From the NCBI GenBank assembly GCA_030018455.1, contig JASEFU010000001.1:125545-189544 (forward strand): a stretch of DNA of 64,000 bases. The letters are read 5' to 3'. Under the pieces are notes generated by a model that had not been told where the DNA came from, made no database searches, and worked only from the letters and a program-made list of their open reading frames with translations. The position numbers were made by a program, and so were the translations under genes. Numbering within the stretch: the first letter of the stretch is position 1; each line of letters starts with the position of its first letter. Shown here one piece after another: positions 9,946 to 17,698 of this stretch. The DNA is from Dehalococcoidia bacterium (lineage in GTDB: Bacteria; Chloroflexota; Dehalococcoidia; DSTF01; JALHUB01).

Positions 9946-11022
9946 ATGAAAGCAGCAGTCCTCTACGGACCCAACAACCTGGTGGTGGAAGAGATCGAGG
10001 TGGAGGAGCCGAAAGCCGGCGAAGTGCTCGTGAAGATGGCGGCCGCGGGCGTCTGCCATAGCGACCTCCACTTCATCGAGGGGCTCTGGCCCTATCCTGC
10101 GCCCTTCGTGATGGGGCATGAGGGAGCGGGCGTCATCGAAAAGGTAGGACCCGGCGTGACCCTCGTGGCGCCGGGCGATCACGTCATCCTGTCATGGGTC
10201 GCGCCCTGCGGCCTCTGCCGCGATTGCGTCGCCGGCAGGCCGTACATCTGCAAGGCGGGGCCGGTCGCGACCATGAAGGACGGCACGACCAGGTTCCACA
10301 AGGGAGACCAGCGCATATTCCACCAGACGGGCGTGTCTTCCTTCGCCGAGTACGCTGTAGTCCACGAGACGGCTGCGATCAAGGTCAGCAGCGACGCTCC
10401 GCTCGACCGCGTGGCCCTTATCGGCTGCGGCGTCATGACCGGAGTGGGCGCGGTGATCAACACCGCCAACGTCGAGGTGGGCGCCAGCGTGGCTGTCTTC
10501 GGCTGCGGCGGCGTGGGGCTCAACGTCATTCAGGGCGCTGTCCTCGCCGGCGCCATCAAGATCATCGCCGTCGATACCCTCGACAACAAGCTGGAGATGG
10601 CGAAGAAACTCGGCGCGACCCATGTCGTGAACGCTTCCAGGGAAGACCCCGTGGCCCGCATCCGCGAGATGACCGACGGCGGCGCCGACTACGCCTTCGA
10701 GGTAATCGGCTTGCCGGACGTCGTCACTCAGGCGTTTGAAGCGATCGCCACAAGCGGCACGGCCGTGATGGTGGGCATGCCTCCGCTGGGGTCGAACATC
10801 GTCATCAACTCAGTCCCTCTCTTCATGGGCAAGACGCTTAAGGGCGCCCTCTACGGCTCGGCGCGCGTCCGCATCGACATGCCGATGCTCGTCGACCTCT
10901 ACATGGCGGGCAAGCTGAAGCTGGACGAACTCGTCAGCCGCAGCTACCCTATTGAGAAGATCAGCGAGGCGTTCGAAGCCATGAAGAACGGAGAGGTCGC
11001 CCGCAGTATCATCAAGTTCTAA
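9946..11022 (+). CDS. Zinc-dependent alcohol dehydrogenase (MDR family)
   Basis: 358 residues. GVCHSDLH (catalytic zinc Cys near 37) and GHEGAGVIEKVGPGV are the catalytic domain signatures. CGLCRDCVAGRPYIC is the four-cysteine structural zinc lobe (C-x2-C-x2-C-x7-C). GCGGVGLNVIQGA is the NAD(P)-binding turn. It resembles the class III / NDMA-dependent-like medium-chain dehydrogenases that oxidise primary alcohols. The ATG at 9946 follows GGAGGGGG. It is 43 bases downstream of the synthetase alpha gene and may be cotranscribed, consistent with alcohol to aldehyde to acyl-CoA catabolism. Confidence 0.87.
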   Translation: MKAAVLYGPNNLVVEEIEVEEPKAGEVLVKMAAAGVCHSDLHFIEGLWPYPAPFVMGHEGAGVIEKVGPGVTLVAPGDHVILSWVAPCGLCRDCVAGRPYICKAGPVATMKDGTTRFHKGDQRIFHQTGVSSFAEYAVVHETAAIKVSSDAPLDRVALIGCGVMTGVGAVINTANVEVGASVAVFGCGGVGLNVIQGAVLAGAIKIIAVDTLDNKLEMAKKLGATHVVNASREDPVARIREMTDGGADYAFEVIGLPDVVTQAFEAIATSGTAVMVGMPPLGSNIVINSVPLFMGKTLKGALYGSARVRIDMPMLVDLYMAGKLKLDELVSRSYPIEKISEAFEAMKNGEVARSIIKF

Positions 11023-11170
11023 GGGGACGGTTTTTTCACGCCCAGATGAAGGACCTCCAGCGTTTCGTCCTGAGCGTTGACGACCGTGATGGGCACCCGC
11101 AGCGAGGCGAAGTCGTCCTGGCGCGTCGCTGGCACGGTGAATGGGCCAGGGAAACGGCGAGCCGCCAGCC

Positions 11171-11839
11171 ATGAACCTCCTGCGCTCGTTCCTCCGCCGA
11201 CAGCAGTCGCCCGACGCTAACGCCGAGGACGCCGCTCGCCCGGAAGAGGCGCCGTCTCCGCGCCTGATCATCGGCCTCGGCAATCCCGGCCGCGACAACG
11301 CCCACAACCGCCACAACGTCGGCTTCTGGCTCGTCAACCGTCTCGCCCGCCGCTACGGCATCCCGCTGAAGACCCACGCGCGCCTCGCCACAACCGGCGA
11401 AGGGCGAATCGAGGGGCGGCAGGCGGTGCTTGCGAAGCCGAGGACGTACGTGAACCGCAGCGGCGAAGCAGTCGCCGCGCTGGCCCGTCGGCACGGGACA
11501 CGAAAAGAAGAGATACTGATCGTCTGCGACAGCCTCGATCTGCCCGTGGGGGCGCTGCGCATCCGTCTCAAAGGAGGGCACGGCGGCCACAACGGCCTGC
11601 GGTCGATAGTCAGCCGGCTGGGCACGAGCGACTTCCCCCGCATCCGCATCGGCATCGGACGGCCGGTCGTGCGGGGGGAGCCGTCCTACGACCCGGCGGT
11701 GATCGCCGAGTACGTGCTCAGCGATCCGCCACCTGAGGAGCGCGCGGCGCTCGACGGGGCGGTCGCACGGGGAGTCGAAGCCGTCGCCTTGATGATGACC
11801 GAGGGCGTTGAGGCGGCGATGAACCGCTTCAACGAGTGA
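11171..11839 (+). CDS. pth: Peptidyl-tRNA hydrolase
   Basis: 222 residues from the ATG at 11171; an in-frame ATG at 11141 would add 10 residues and cannot be excluded. Pth releases tRNA from stalled peptidyl-tRNA. The family core starts at LIIGLGNPG, about 27 residues in. It carries NRHNVGF (catalytic His region), the CDSLDLP aspartate and the GGHGGHNGLRSI loop. The charged N-terminal extension is unusual, as most Pth proteins begin a few residues before LIIGLGNPG. The gene is otherwise full length. The 148 bases upstream hold no clear promoter. Confidence 0.93.
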   Translation: MNLLRSFLRRQQSPDANAEDAARPEEAPSPRLIIGLGNPGRDNAHNRHNVGFWLVNRLARRYGIPLKTHARLATTGEGRIEGRQAVLAKPRTYVNRSGEAVAALARRHGTRKEEILIVCDSLDLPVGALRIRLKGGHGGHNGLRSIVSRLGTSDFPRIRIGIGRPVVRGEPSYDPAVIAEYVLSDPPPEERAALDGAVARGVEAVALMMTEGVEAAMNRFNE

Positions 11840-11850
11840 AGAGACGCGCG

Positions 11851-12504
11851 TCAGCAGGAGGGCCTGAGGATGACGGTCTCCGTCTCCGCCGGCAACTGCC
11901 CTTTCGACACCTCGATCTCGCTCCCGTCCACCTTCCGCACGCGCTTCCGTTTCTTTTCGAACTCATCGACGGTCGCAACGGGAAAAGTCGGGCAGCGGTC
12001 GTTGTTGAAGTGCATGGGAATGACGATCTTGGGGGCGAGCCGGTCGGCAACGCTGCTGGCCGCCGACGCGTCGATGGTGAAGTTTCCGCCCGTCGGTATG
12101 AGGAGGACGTCGACCGGCCCGATCTCCGACGCCTGCTCGGCCGTCAGCTTGTGGCCGAGGTCGCCTAGGTGGCACACGCGCACGTCGTCGAGCGTGAAGC
12201 AGAAGACGGTGTTAGCGCCGCGCTGTGAGCCGGAGGCTTCATCATGACTCGTGGCGACCCCCTTGAACTCGACGCCCTTCACCTTGTGGACTCCGGCGCC
12301 CGTCACAACCTGCGGGTTCCCCTTCACGTCCTTGACGTTGTTGTGGTCCTGATGCTGATGGCTTACCGTAACGACATCCGCCGTCTCCGACGGAGGGCCG
12401 TAATTGCACCCGAAAGCGCCGGGCGTATACGGGTCGGTGACGACGCGCAGCCCGGAGTCAGACGTTATAAGGAAGCAGGCATGTCCCAGCCATTTTACTT
12501 TCAT
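11851..12504 (-). CDS. UPF0173 metallo-beta-lactamase-fold hydrolase
   Basis: 217 residues. It begins MKVKWLGHACFLI, the signature of UPF0173 metal-dependent hydrolases (YtkL/UlaG-like). The metal motif appears as SHQHQDHN (HxHxDH), with CHLGDLGH later giving further ligands. Substrates in this family are mostly undefined. It is convergent with pth (11 bases apart). An AGGAGG-type ribosome site precedes the ATG at 12504. Divergent from the sigma-like gene. Confidence 0.87.
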   Translation of the reverse strand: MKVKWLGHACFLITSDSGLRVVTDPYTPGAFGCNYGPPSETADVVTVSHQHQDHNNVKDVKGNPQVVTGAGVHKVKGVEFKGVATSHDEASGSQRGANTVFCFTLDDVRVCHLGDLGHKLTAEQASEIGPVDVLLIPTGGNFTIDASAASSVADRLAPKIVIPMHFNNDRCPTFPVATVDEFEKKRKRVRKVDGSEIEVSKGQLPAETETVILRPSC

Positions 12505-12555
12505 CTCACGCCTCCTTTCTCCGCGGGCAATGATAGCATATCTCGCTGTTTTTCT

Positions 12556-12585
12556 TGGACAGATCGGGGCATTGGAGTCTAAAAT
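12556..12585 (+). promoter_or_regulatory. Possible promoter for the sigma-like gene
   Basis: TGGACA (12556-12561), 18-base spacer, TAAAAT (12580-12585), ending 30 bases before the GTG at 12616. The boxes are reasonable but not strong. Confidence 0.45.
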
Positions 12586-12615
12586 GACCGCAATGCCAAA
12601 GTCCGGGACGCGTTT

Positions 12616-13953
12616 GTGACCGAAGAAGAACCTCCGCCTGAGCCCGCCGGCGGCAGCGAGCCTCCCCAGGCGCGCTTCGAGCGCCTTTTCGACGACGCCT
12701 ACGACTTCTGTCTGCGGCTTCTCCTCAACCCCGTCGCCGCTGCCGAAGCGGCCGAAGAAGGGATCGCGCGCTATTCCGCCCTGCCGTCTTCAGGCGCCGA
12801 CTCCGGGCAGGCGAGAGCGTTGCTCTTCCGCGAGGTCCTGCGAGCGGCAGCCGAACGCTCCGCGCAAGCGGCGCGCCCCTTCGCCGACCCCCACGCGCTC
12901 GGCCTTCATGAACTCGATCCCGGCCGTCTTCCAGGCCTCGCGCCGCCCCCCGGCGAATGGGCCGCTATCGCCTGGGAGGCGCTATCGCGGCTCACCCTTG
13001 AGGAATACGCCTTTCTCGACCTGCACATGCGTCGCGGGCTGGGCCCCGAAGAGCTGGCCCTCGTGTATGAAACGAGCGCGCGCTCCGTCCAGGGGAAGCT
13101 GGAAAGACTGGAGCGCGAGGTTCAGGCAGACATCGCCGCGCTGATCACGGCAAGACAGTCGGCGGCAGGATGCGACGCACTGCGTCAGGCGCTGCTCGCC
13201 CTCCCGCTGACAGCCACAATAGGTCAGGTGAGGAGGGCGGTGGAAGCGCACTGCCCGACGTGTCCCGCCTGCGCCGCCTTTCAGCAGAGCCTGACTCCAC
13301 CACTGCACCTCTTCTCAGCGATGGCGGGCGCCGCCATGCCTGCCGACGTCAAGAACAGGGTCTCGCAGCGGATTTCGGCCGCTGCGGCGGCAGCAGCCGC
13401 GGCGCCGGCGACGGCGGTACCCATGCCTGTGCCCCCGCCCACGCCCATTGCCGCAGGACCGACGGCGGTGCGCCCGGCTTTGGGAGAGCGATTCGCACAC
13501 CTGCGGCAAACGCTGGGAGACGCCTGGTCACGGTTCGCGACCGGCCAGCGTCCACTACTGCCGTTCGCCGCCGCGCTGTTCGTCATTGGCACGGCCCTGG
13601 GCATCGCCTGGGGGACCGGCATGTTCGGTGGGTCGGACGGCGTCGCGCCCGTCGCTTCGCCCACGCCGACGAAGACCCCGGAAGCCACCCGTACCATGAC
13701 GGCGACGCCGGCACCGTCCCCAACAGAGATCGCCACTGCAACTCCGACGGAGGAGCCGTCGCCCACGCCGGAGCCCACCGCCTCGCCCACCACAGAGCCG
13801 CCGACACCGACGGAAGCGCCTCCTCCTTCGCCTACTGCGCCGCCTACTGTCGCAGCCACCCACACGCCGCCGCCCTCACCCTCGCCGGTCACGACCCCGA
13901 CGGTCGTTCCCTCTCCGGAGGAGACTCCTCCAGCGCCGTCACCCACGCCATAA
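12616..13953 (+). CDS. Membrane-anchored sigma-factor-like protein fused to an anti-sigma zinc motif and Pro/Thr stalk
   Basis: 445 residues from a GTG start. Residues about 20-85 look like a degenerate sigma region 2. Residues about 116-175 (LSRLTLEEYAFLDLHMRRGL, then a helix-turn-helix ending RSVQGKLERLEREV) look like sigma region 4. Residues 212-219 (H-x3-C-x2-C within AHCPTCPAC) match the ZAS zinc motif of anti-sigma factors. An Ala-rich linker, a membrane helix at about 313-333 and a Thr/Pro-rich tail of about 100 residues follow. This order puts a DNA-binding module in the cytoplasm and a stalk outside. Role inferred: a self-contained envelope signal sensor. Whether it still binds RNA polymerase is unknown, because region 2 is poorly conserved. 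Confidence 0.65.
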   Translation: MTEEEPPPEPAGGSEPPQARFERLFDDAYDFCLRLLLNPVAAAEAAEEGIARYSALPSSGADSGQARALLFREVLRAAAERSAQAARPFADPHALGLHELDPGRLPGLAPPPGEWAAIAWEALSRLTLEEYAFLDLHMRRGLGPEELALVYETSARSVQGKLERLEREVQADIAALITARQSAAGCDALRQALLALPLTATIGQVRRAVEAHCPTCPACAAFQQSLTPPLHLFSAMAGAAMPADVKNRVSQRISAAAAAAAAAPATAVPMPVPPPTPIAAGPTAVRPALGERFAHLRQTLGDAWSRFATGQRPLLPFAAALFVIGTALGIAWGTGMFGGSDGVAPVASPTPTKTPEATRTMTATPAPSPTEIATATPTEEPSPTPEPTASPTTEPPTPTEAPPPSPTAPPTVAATHTPPPSPSPVTTPTVVPSPEETPPAPSPTP

Positions 13954-14007
13954 CAGTCGCCAGGCCCGACCGCCCTGCGAAGGCGCAGCCGGATATCGCA
14001 ATGGGGC

Positions 14008-14826
14008 CTAAGAGTGACGCCTCACGAAGTCGACCACGGCCTCGTTGAAGCCGTCCGCAGCGTCCAGGTTTACCGCGTGGCCCGCGTCGAGCGCCTCGAC
14101 CTCGAGAAAGGGCATATTCGCCTCTGCGAACCGCCGGTGAGGCGCGAACCTCTTCTCCCGCTCGCCCACGACCAGCAGCGCCGGCACCCTGTTCTCGACC
14201 ACGCGCCCGCGCACCGAGGATGGCGGGACGGTGTACAGGCCGGTGCAGGCGATCCCGCGCGGCGAGTGGAGCGCGTAGTCCTCGCGCAGGGCGTCTCGCA
14301 CTTGCGGGCCGAGCCGCTTGTTACGCGCGGGGTTAAGCGGATGTTCCGCCAGAACTCGCCGCCCCTCAGTTTCGAGGCGTCGCGCCTGCTCCTCCATGAA
14401 CGGCCGCACCGCCGCTTCCCAGCCTTCCTCGGCGAGGGCCGAGTTCGAGTTGGTGAATATTTGTGCGGCCACGCGGTCCGGGCAGTCCAGCGCGTAGCGA
14501 ATGGTCAGCGCCGCGCCGAGCGACTGCCCGCACACAAGCCACCTCTCGGCGCCAAGAAGCGTCCGTATCGCCTCGAACTCGCAGCCGTAGTATTCGGGGG
14601 TGTAGCAGGCCGGATCGTCCGGGGTTGGCGACCGCCCATGGCCGAAGAGCTCGACGACGACTGGGCGACAGACGCGGCGCAGCGCGGCGAGGTTGGGCAG
14701 CCACTGGGAGCGGCTCGAGAGCATGCCGTGCACGAGGAGAAGGAACGGCCCACTCCCCTCGTGCACCTCGTAGTAGAGCGAAGGCGTTGCCTGTCCCGGC
14801 GCGCCCACCGGCGTCTCACGCGTCAC
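14008..14826 (-). CDS. Alpha/beta hydrolase, partner of the OsmC selenoprotein candidate
   Basis: 272 residues from a GTG at 14826. Alpha/beta hydrolase fold: HG of the oxyanion region at 33-34, nucleophile Ser102 in GQSLGAA, and His250 in AGHAVNLD. The acid residue is likely within the GEREKRF segment. It starts 4 bases after the stop of the OsmC gene, so the two form an operon. Single-chain alpha/beta hydrolase-OsmC fusions are known in other bacteria, so this is probably the split form of that pair. Substrate unknown; an ester or acylated thiol linked to peroxide defence is possible. Confidence 0.8.
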   Translation of the reverse strand: MTRETPVGAPGQATPSLYYEVHEGSGPFLLLVHGMLSSRSQWLPNLAALRRVCRPVVVELFGHGRSPTPDDPACYTPEYYGCEFEAIRTLLGAERWLVCGQSLGAALTIRYALDCPDRVAAQIFTNSNSALAEEGWEAAVRPFMEEQARRLETEGRRVLAEHPLNPARNKRLGPQVRDALREDYALHSPRGIACTGLYTVPPSSVRGRVVENRVPALLVVGEREKRFAPHRRFAEANMPFLEVEALDAGHAVNLDAADGFNEAVVDFVRRHS

Positions 14827-14830
14827 AACG

Positions 14831-15310
14831 CTACTCCGCCGGTGCTTCCTCTCGCACGTCCGCCGTCCATCTGACCTCTATGGCGCCCTTCACGCTCTGA
14901 TAGCCGGGGCAGGCGTCGAAATGCGTTTCCAGCGCCCGCTGGACGTCGTCCTTCCTGCCGGCGGGCACCGTTAGCCGGTAGTGGATGCCGATCTCCGTGA
15001 TGCCGATGGTCAGCCCCTTCTTCTCGACCCGTCCCTCCACCTGCGCGGTGTAGTCCTCGGTCTTCACCCTGATCCCGCGTGCTGCCAGCACGCCCAACAA
15101 CGTCCCGTACAGTCAGCCTCCAACCGCGGCGACGATATGGTCGAGCGTCGAAGCCATCGAGGGCACCTTGTCCGGCACGCGGTAGTAGTCTCTGAGCGCG
15201 CCCTGGACGCCGTATATCACTGGCTCCTCTATCTCTCCCAAGTAGGCGTGCCGCATCCGGTCTTTCATCTCCAGCCTGGTGCGGGAGATGTACAGGAAAT
15301 CCTTTTCCAT
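14831..15310 (-). CDS. OsmC-family protein with in-frame TGA (putative selenocysteine) at the catalytic Cys
   Basis: The minus-strand frame starts at the ATG at 15310 (GGAGGAGG just upstream), meets TGA at 15115-15113 after 65 codons, and continues in the same frame to a normal stop at 14831, giving 159 residues if TGA is decoded. OsmC/Ohr proteins are thiol peroxidases with two conserved cysteines. Here the first one, in the usual VGGC-L-x-GTL context, is the TGA (VGG-U-LYGTLLG, residue 66); the second is intact as Cys134 (DACPGYQ). The DHIVAAVGG helix before it and everything after it are well conserved, with no other lesion. A hairpin fitting a bacterial SECIS lies 19 bases past the TGA. 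OsmC-like selenoproteins are, to my recollection, known from metagenome surveys. A simple nonsense mutation is the alternative but explains neither position nor hairpin. Confidence 0.83.
15077..15093 (-). promoter_or_regulatory. Putative bacterial SECIS hairpin in the OsmC-like gene
   Basis: On the minus strand GCGTGCT, loop GGC, AGCACGC forms a perfect 7-bp stem. The first stem base is 20 nt after the TGA and the loop lies 27-29 nt after it. Bacterial SECIS elements sit directly downstream of the UGA with the apical loop about 16-37 nt away and a guanine among the first loop bases; both hold here. The stem lies within coding sequence (LLGVLAARG), as expected for bacteria. Confidence 0.7.
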
Positions 15311-15439
15311 AGTCGCCTCCTCCTTTCCTCTGTCTCATCCGAAAGAGGATGCTAAGCGCCGTCGCTCCTCACGTCAACAAGCGAGTATCGAATCGAATGC
15401 CGGCCGTGTTATTCTGGGCTTTCGTAGGGAGACGACCGC

Positions 15440-16123
15440 ATGGAGAATCCCGAGCACAGCACGCCCCGGATTGTGGCGCGCGCCGCCGACCGGCTGCTGG
15501 CCTTCTACGAGAGCGCCGCCCAACGGGTAAGCAGGAGCCGCCGAGCGCAACTCCTCGTGGCGATGATCGCCCTGTTGTTCGTGTTCATCCCCTCGGTTGT
15601 CCTGCTCATCCTGCCGTTCGTGACCGATTTCAGCGAGCAGCGCCTGAAGAGTCTGGGGTACGCAGGGATATTCATCGCCAACCTGGCGGGCACCGCCACC
15701 GTCTTCATTCCGGTGCCGGGGATTACCGCCGCGGGGCAGGCCCTCGTCATTACCGGTGGCAGCGAGCTCAATCCGGTGGCTGCGGGCATCCTGGGAGGAC
15801 TGGGGATGGCGCTCGGCGAGGTCACTGCTTACGCCGCCGGCGCTGTGGGCAGGGAATTCGCGCGTGGGCGGCAGGTCGGCGGCCCGATGTGGTTTCGGAG
15901 GGCGGTGCTGGCGGCCATTGGTGGCGTTGGCTGGCTCATGGCGCGCTACGGGATGCTCACGCTGTTCTTCCTCGCGGCCATACCCAATCCCCTGTTCGAG
16001 GTCGCGGGGCTCACGGCGGGCTCGGTGAGGATGAACTTCTGGCGCTTCATGACGGCGGTAACACTGGGGAAGGTAACCCGGGGCCTGGCGCTCGCTTTCT
16101 TTGGGGCATCGCTCGGCTTCTAA
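15440..16123 (+). CDS. VTT/DedA-like (SNARE-associated) integral membrane protein
   Basis: 227 residues with several membrane segments: about 35-60 (LLVAMIALLFVFIPSVVLL), then a re-entrant region with IPVPGITAAGQ and GGLGMALGEVTAYAAG, and FFLAAIPNPLFEVAGLTAG near the end. The proline and glycine pattern in these loops is typical of the VTT domain (DedA, TMEM41/VMP1), which act in lipid scrambling or transport. An N-terminal polar tail of about 30 residues precedes the first helix. Exact substrate unknown. It is divergent from the OsmC operon (129 bases between). Confidence 0.8.
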   Translation: MENPEHSTPRIVARAADRLLAFYESAAQRVSRSRRAQLLVAMIALLFVFIPSVVLLILPFVTDFSEQRLKSLGYAGIFIANLAGTATVFIPVPGITAAGQALVITGGSELNPVAAGILGGLGMALGEVTAYAAGAVGREFARGRQVGGPMWFRRAVLAAIGGVGWLMARYGMLTLFFLAAIPNPLFEVAGLTAGSVRMNFWRFMTAVTLGKVTRGLALAFFGASLGF

Positions 16124-16129
16124 CGGGCG

Positions 16130-16915
16130 TCAGGCTGCGCCTACGCGCCTTCCCTCGATCGATATCACCTTGAGGGACACCCGCGCGGCCTCCAGCAGCG
16201 AGTCGGGATCGGCCCCGTCGTCGCCTGAGACGATGCCCATTTCGATCATCAGCCTCGACCCATATCCGCGGGCCATCGTCTCCACTTCTTTGCCAAGACA
16301 GCGCCGTATCCGCTCGCTGACTATCTCCAGGCCGGTTGGCGAGGCAGCGGAGACGAGGATGCCGATCTCCTTCTCGTCTATGACGGCGACGAGGTCAGAG
16401 GGGCGCATCTGATTCGCTATCGACATCCCGAGCAGGCGGAACACCTTTTCATCGGCCGGGCCCATCCCGCTCCCGTCTCGCACCGGCTCTTCGACTTTCA
16501 CCAGTATCAGGCCGACGCGGTACTCGGCAAGCTCACGCCCCAACTGGCACTGCACCTTGAGCCGCTCGAAGAAGTACTCCCTGTTCCGCAGCCCGGTCTG
16601 CGCGTCATAGATCGACGACCAGGCGGCAAGCGCTTCTCGCCGCTGCTTAACAATGCCCTTGGTCAACAGGACAGTGGCGGTCACCGCCGGGCACAGCCCC
16701 AGCAGCACGAAGGCAAGCAATACTTCCGGCGAGTAGTCCGTGGATGACAGACCAAGCGGCAGCCACGGGATCAGCCAGAGCACTATCACTAGGATGAGTA
16801 TCCAGAATAAGGCCGTAGCGACGCGGCTCCACCTGGAAACGCGGTGATACGATCGGTACACCTTGTTGAAGCTTTGCCGGTCGCGTACGACTGTCGGGTC
16901 CGGCCCTTTCTCCAT
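16130..16915 (-). CDS. Membrane protein with degenerate GGDEF domain
   Basis: 261 residues. Two membrane helices at about 32-52 and 64-88 are followed by a domain starting YDAQTGLRNREYFFERL, the standard entry of a diguanylate cyclase domain. The GG(D/E)EF loop is lost: the matching place reads VIDEKEIGIL, and no RxxD inhibitory site is seen. It is therefore unlikely to make c-di-GMP; it may bind a nucleotide or dimerise. It is convergent with the VTT-protein gene (6 bases apart). No partner EAL gene lies near. Confidence 0.72.
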   Translation of the reverse strand: MEKGPDPTVVRDRQSFNKVYRSYHRVSRWSRVATALFWILILVIVLWLIPWLPLGLSSTDYSPEVLLAFVLLGLCPAVTATVLLTKGIVKQRREALAAWSSIYDAQTGLRNREYFFERLKVQCQLGRELAEYRVGLILVKVEEPVRDGSGMGPADEKVFRLLGMSIANQMRPSDLVAVIDEKEIGILVSAASPTGLEIVSERIRRCLGKEVETMARGYGSRLMIEMGIVSGDDGADPDSLLEAARVSLKVISIEGRRVGAA

Positions 16916-17104
16916 TCCTGGCCTCCCGGCTCAGCGCAAAAGAAGCCGCCTCGCCCGCACCTCCATTGCGGTGGGCGAAGGATCGTCTGTCGGAATTATC
17001 GGCCGTCACGGCCCCCTGCTACAGCCTAAACCACAGCCCGGGCGACGGAGGGCCGACGGCAAGAACGGGCGGTCTGCCCGGCTGCATATGATGCCGTCGC
17101 AGTG

Positions 17105-17110
17105 TATAAT
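17105..17110 (+). promoter_or_regulatory. -10 box (TATAAT) for the lipoprotein gene
   Basis: A consensus TATAAT stands 38 bases before the ATG at 17149. A matching -35 is weak (CTGCAT at 17082-17087, 17-base spacing). The rest of the 16916-17148 gap holds a few GC-rich hairpins and nothing clearly coding. Confidence 0.5.
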
Positions 17111-17148
17111 GTCGCGAAAGCGGCCCCTTATTGAGAGCTTTGATTGCG

Positions 17149-17526
17149 ATGACAAAGGGCTTGTGCATCCTGTCGCTCCTAGTCTTCGCGGGACTCTTCT
17201 CGTCGGGCTGCCTCTGGGGTGTTGTCCGGGATGCGCGCACGGGCGCGCCCGTCGCCGGAGCGTCCGTCTCATTCCGCGACTCGCGCGGCGTGTCGGCGAA
17301 GACTGTCACCAACGCCGACGGCTGGTACGCCTTCGACGCCTCGAAGGTGGTGGCCCCCGCCCGCGGCACCGTCGACTTCACCGTAAAGGCGGTGGGCTAT
17401 CAGACGTTGAACACTCAGAGGGAAGCTCTTTATGACGACAACGCGGACGGCGACTGGGAAGTGCAGAGCTTCTCGCTTTCCGTTTCCGACATCTCGGTGC
17501 CGAACGTGCCGCCTTCCGGCGGCTGA
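17149..17526 (+). CDS. Putative lipoprotein with carboxypeptidase-regulatory-like domain
   Basis: 125 residues from the ATG at 17149; a TTG at 17131 in frame is less likely. An N-terminal signal (LCILSLLVFAGLFSSGC) ends in a lipobox-like Cys near residue 21, so the protein is probably lipid-anchored outside the membrane. The rest is a beta-sandwich of the carboxypeptidase regulatory type: VRDARTGAPVAGASVSFRDS, then TNADGWYAFDA and VKAVGYQTL. This fold often presents or stabilises cell-surface proteins. Specific role unknown. Confidence 0.75.
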   Translation: MTKGLCILSLLVFAGLFSSGCLWGVVRDARTGAPVAGASVSFRDSRGVSAKTVTNADGWYAFDASKVVAPARGTVDFTVKAVGYQTLNTQREALYDDNADGDWEVQSFSLSVSDISVPNVPPSGG

Positions 17527-17698
17527 GCGCGCTAGGCGGCCGCCGTGCGCGGTCGAGCGGAGAAAGCCGGGGCGGCACCGCGGCCAGCCGTTGGACATGG
17601 CGCGGCGGGAACGGCGCAGCAGTGGTGCTTCCCCGACGACTTCGGTAAACTAACAAGGAGTCCTTCGGCACGACCAGCATTTCCCCTGTAAGGAGACC

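Noticed and set aside
14831-15310. OsmC gene read as a pseudogene or two separate genes
   Set aside because: The frame is the same on both sides of one TGA at the catalytic Cys, sequence before and after is conserved, the downstream part begins only with a TTG lacking a ribosome site, and a hairpin follows at the right distance.
16916-17148. c-di-GMP riboswitch near the degenerate GGDEF gene, suggested by CCTAAACCA
   Set aside because: The required conserved core and paired stems are not found on either strand.
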